Shown here one piece after another: positions 58,871 to 64,000 of a stretch of 64,000 nucleotides of DNA; position 1 is the stretch's first letter; each line of letters opens with the position of its first letter. The stretch comes from Myoxocephalus aenaeus. Its lineage: Eukaryota > Chordata > Actinopteri > Perciformes > Cottidae. The stretch spans positions 6,783,501-6,847,500 of the forward strand of contig JBAMJR010000040.1 of NCBI GenBank assembly GCA_038501785.1, given 5' to 3'. A program made the translations under genes and the position numbers. The notes beneath the pieces were generated by a model. It made no database searches, was not told where the DNA came from, and saw only the letters and a list, made by a program, of their open reading frames with translations.

Positions 58871-59141
58871 TGGAATCAGTTCAATACAGAAAATACAAGT
58901 TTTTAACAAGCATTGCATTTGGTGGATTTCTGTCATTTGTAACAGCAGCAGCGTTACGCCGGTCTGGTGGCGCTTATCCTCATCAGCCTAGCGAACCAGG
59001 AAAGATGCTGCCAAAACTGTCAAAGAGTAAGAAAAGAGAAGTCTGGTTTTGGCTGAACCGCTGCAAAGCTGGAGCTGACCAGCCGGCCCGCTGAAGTCTG
59101 TCGCTGTCTGACTAAGCAAATGATGAAATTACACCATCGGT

Positions 59142-59490
59142 TATCCATCCATCCATCCGTCCATCTTTCAATCCATTATCTTTTGCGCTTAAGGTAGTTT
59201 CGGGTCGCGGGGACAGCAGGCTTGGCAGAGTGTTCCAGACGTCCGTCTCACAAGCAATGTTTTCTAGCAGTTCCTGGGGGACTCCAGGGCGTTCCCAGGC
59301 CAGATGAGCTGTATAATCCCTCCAGTGTGTTCTGAGTGTTGGACGTGCCCGGAGAACCTCTAAAGGAGGTCCAGGAGGCCTCATCAGATGCCCGAAACAC
59401 CTCAGCTTGGCCCCTTTTGACGCAAAGCTCTTCTCCGAGCTCCCTCCAGGTGTTTGAGCTCCACACCATACGAAGGAAGCTTGTATCCGC
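59142..59490 (-). mobile_element. RTE/Rex3-like LINE, 3' end only
   Basis: The minus frame 59112-59510 encodes LRCFGHLMRPPGPPLEV and HWRDYTAHLAWERPGVPQ, the C-terminal region of RTE-clade (Rex3-like) proteins, ending before a 3' tail of (GGAT)n on the minus strand (ATCC repeats at 59142-59160). Everything upstream of the last 110 codons is missing, as in most 5'-truncated insertions. Small deletions are present relative to the family. Not functional. Confidence 0.85.
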
Positions 59491-59552
59491 GAACTCATTC
59501 TTGTATTCACAATATATCTATTTATATATCCATATTAGTGGTCATATTCAAA

Positions 59553-59594
59553 TGTTGGGTTCACACCAAACGCATAGCAAATATTTGCGTCGCT
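59553..59594 (+). mobile_element. Harbinger-like terminus remnant
   Basis: TGGGTTCACACCAAACGC and GCAAATATTTGCGTCGC are diverged copies of the TGCCGTGTTCACACC end and its AATATTCGC subterminal motif. Only one end is seen. Confidence 0.5.
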
Positions 59595-61604
<2,010 letters not shown>

Positions 61605-62170
61605 CACTGAAATGCAGCAGAGATCGATAGTCTCATCAAAGCCAGCTCTTTTATTTTATATGCAGACAGAGGCTACAGTTTAGTTTTTAATTAATTGTTT
61701 ACAGACATATGATCAAATTCTTTTTTATGGGCTATTCCTCTAGATTTATTTGATGTGATTATTGCATATTTTGAAGTCTTTTCGTTTCAATAGAGAGGAA
61801 CATCCTTGAAGTCCCATATTTGTCCTCATCTCTCATTATAGAACAAAGTATAAAAAGTAAAGAACTTGATTAAATGATGATGGATTTTAAGGAAGAATGA
61901 AATAAAATGAAATTCGAAGGGAGAAAAAAGAAATCCTGTTCAATTTAGTGTGGCGCTCCTGTCTGAAGGTCTGTCTGAGGAACGGGACAGAGGGCTCTGT
62001 GCTACCGGGCAACAGGAGGCGCAGAAACACAAGCTGCCAAGAAAGACAACAAAAACCTGTTTCTAGCAGCTGTCCAGCTGACTGAGATCTCTTTCTCTTA
62101 CCGACTGTCTGAGTGAGTGAGTGAGTGAAAGGCGAGAGGCGACTGACGCTGGAAAAGAGAACACTCTTTC
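61605..62170 (+). repeat. Diverged dispersed repeat, copy 2
   Basis: Colinear with 37960-38330 through CTGAAATGCAGCAGAGATCG, ATCAAAGCCAGCTCTTTTATTTTA, TATGGGCTATTCC, GATTATTGC, CTCTTACCGACTG and GAGGCGACTGACGCT. About 200 bp longer than copy 1. A GAGT run at 62110-62127 replaces the corresponding segment of copy 1. Confidence 0.6.
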
Positions 62171-64000
62171 CCTCTTACTTAGCTTGTGCAAGCCAGCGCT
62201 CCGTGTGAGAGATTATGCTTCCAGTTAGTCGGCCCTTATCCTTCTTTTAGGGCTTTTCCTGGCTCAATGTGGGGCGGAGGTGGTACTATCCTGAATCCTG
62301 TAGGGGCATTTTAGGAGTTCTGATAATTAGACGATTGAATAAAACGCCTTCAGGGATAGTCCGTGGTGGCCATAATATCAATTCCTGGGTGTTAATTGTT
62401 AATTTGTATTTGTATGCCGTAGTCCCTAGAATATTTGTTCCTCAAGTTAGAATATGACACACATGTTGACGTACTAAACTCTTACAAAACAACACATGAG
62501 ATAGATGCATTTCCGTCATCATAAAAATCTTGGCAAACACTATTTTTGGAATATTTTGTAACCTGGATTGTGTACACATGTTTACATAGCCTGGCAATCT
62601 TCTTCTTCCCGGCCTTAGTTGGCCCACTGCTGGGTTTCTTGGCCTGCCAGCAACTGTCAATAAGTGGAATAACATGAAACCGTTGGCAGCGATGGGTTTC
62701 GAAACGCCCGTGCACAGGAGGCCGTTCAAAGGAAAAAGGAATCAAATGCAAAAAGCCTGTCTCCAATGCACTCCACCCGTAAACCTGTGTTGGTCTTCCC
62801 AATGAATTCTTATTGATGAGACAAAATGAACCGATCAAAACTGTGACATGCATGTGCGTTAGAGAAAATGAGCTTCAGTTTTGGAGGAAATTCTTTCATT
62901 GGGCATCCCTGAAATATAATAAATGTGTGAGTTTGAAGAGGCATTCAAATGCATCACTGGTCTTTTCCAATTGCATCGAGGTTTGCGCTTTACAAACACA
63001 ACATGATGAGATCATCAAACTACTTGTGCTGGGACTTACATGAAAACCTACTTTATTTTTTTTATTTTTTCAAACTAGCAGGATCAGTTTTTTTCTTGCA
63101 GAATGCTTATCTGGCGCCGTCCTATCATCCCATCAACTTCAAACTCTCCAATCAGTGCAATCAGTCAAGACCAGTGCAATCAGCTTGCCCAACAAATAGA
63201 GCTCAAATGATTGGTTTAGATTGTCAGTGTCCTACGGAGATGCCATATCTCCAAAAACACTACTTCTCAGCCACTGAGTACTGCTTGATTTTTATCCAAC
63301 TGTCAGGGGCGAGTTTCTCAGGGAAAGAAATGCTATGTCTAAGATCAAGCAGGTTTCACTTCCAATGCATCAAATAGCGTAGCTTGGTCAGTGCTATGTC
63401 GTGCTATAGTGGCACTGATTAGCGTCTGTATGCGGAATGAAGTTTTACCGACGATCATTATCGGCCGATATTCAGTAAAAAATTATGCGATCGGTAGATC
63501 GCCATTAATGTTTTCTATTCGCCAATTCCTGATAATTAGTTACAATGTGAACAAATCTGTGTTGAAATCAACAGGAGGAGAGCTGGTAAGGTTAGCAGCA
63601 TCGCTAACGGCTAGGGAGGTTCCATTCGGTTACATTATGATGCGTTCAGTGAAATTTAGTAATGAAGCAAAGGTTAACTTTGAGGTTATCATGATGTGTT
63701 TAAATATAATCTTGAAAAATGTGGGAAACATGAATACATCCAGTAGTTTGAAGGAGCAGCAACATAAATAAGTATTGGAGAGTGAATCATGACCTGTTTG
63801 ACTTCCTAACACTAGCTCTAAGCAGCTTATAATATTCATCATTAAAACTGCTAATACCAAGATTTTATTTAAATCTACAAAAAATACAATCTTCTATTTC
63901 CTCATCATTTAAATTGTGAAGAAAAAACCCACTATGGATGATTATAACAAAGCAAAAGGAAAACATTTAGAATTGTTGATTGTTTACTCTGACTTCACAG
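62171..64000. other. Non-genic interval
   Basis: No gene recognised. Overlapping minus frames at 62442-62853 (95 and 123 codons) have no known domain. ATTATCGGCCGATATTC with GCGATCGGTAGATCGCC at 63458-63502 resembles a decayed hAT end. The 142- and 126-codon + frames at 62949-63771 have no motif. Confidence 0.45.

Overview
This window reads as nuclear DNA of a ray-finned (teleost, probably percomorph) fish. The grounds are very long (CA)n/(GT)n tracts every few kilobases, a Rex1-like and an RTE/Rex3-like non-LTR retrotransposon, many hAT, Harbinger-like and Tc1-like relics, a tRNA-derived SINE body, and a dispersed repeat I know from percomorph genomes (33.1 and 47.8 kb). I recognise no host protein-coding exon, rRNA, tRNA gene or CRISPR array. 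Nearly all long open frames are microsatellite read-through (poly Thr-His or Cys-Val) or chance. The window is best described as an intergenic or intronic stretch shaped by mobile elements.

Layout. At 2.57-5.15 kb a decayed Rex1-like LINE (endonuclease plus reverse transcriptase) sits inside a minisatellite of about 31 bp. At 11.2-15.4 kb there is a cluster of small DNA elements: a short MITE (11.2 kb), a Harbinger-like fragment (12.2 kb), a TIR element inserted in a TA tract with another MITE nested in it (12.7-13.4 kb), and a snap-back element with two identical 119-bp arms next to a dispersed element that recurs, inverted, at 58.2 kb. At 18.4-22.3 kb there are MITE and hAT remains and a second Harbinger-like copy. 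At 33.1-34.9 kb a percomorph repeat is split by a fold-back hAT element of 1367 bp with an exact 8-bp target duplication; that element carries a SINE and a 26-base C run. At 41.5-42.7 kb an element with a broken Myb/SANT-like gene is split by a 653-bp hAT with an exact 8-bp duplication. At 47.6-48.2 kb a Tc1-like end is split by the percomorph repeat. At 50.1-51.8 kb a probable minus-strand solo LTR (5-bp duplication, TATA box, poly(A) signal) carries a 408-bp Harbinger-like MITE, and another MITE lies just after it at 51.9-52.2 kb. At 56.3-59.5 kb there are two hAT transposase C-terminal remnants of different lineages, the inverted dispersed element, and the 3' end of an RTE-type LINE.

How the parts relate. 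No genes here work together in a pathway. The shared logic is transposition history: the same families recur at several places, so relative ages can be read from what interrupts what. I found no clear new host system. The most novel-looking structures are the 119-bp perfect-arm palindrome with a matching apparent empty site elsewhere in the window, the fold-back hAT carrying transposase remains on both strands, and the block-order difference between Harbinger-like copies. Family names are from memory of conserved motifs, not from a database search.
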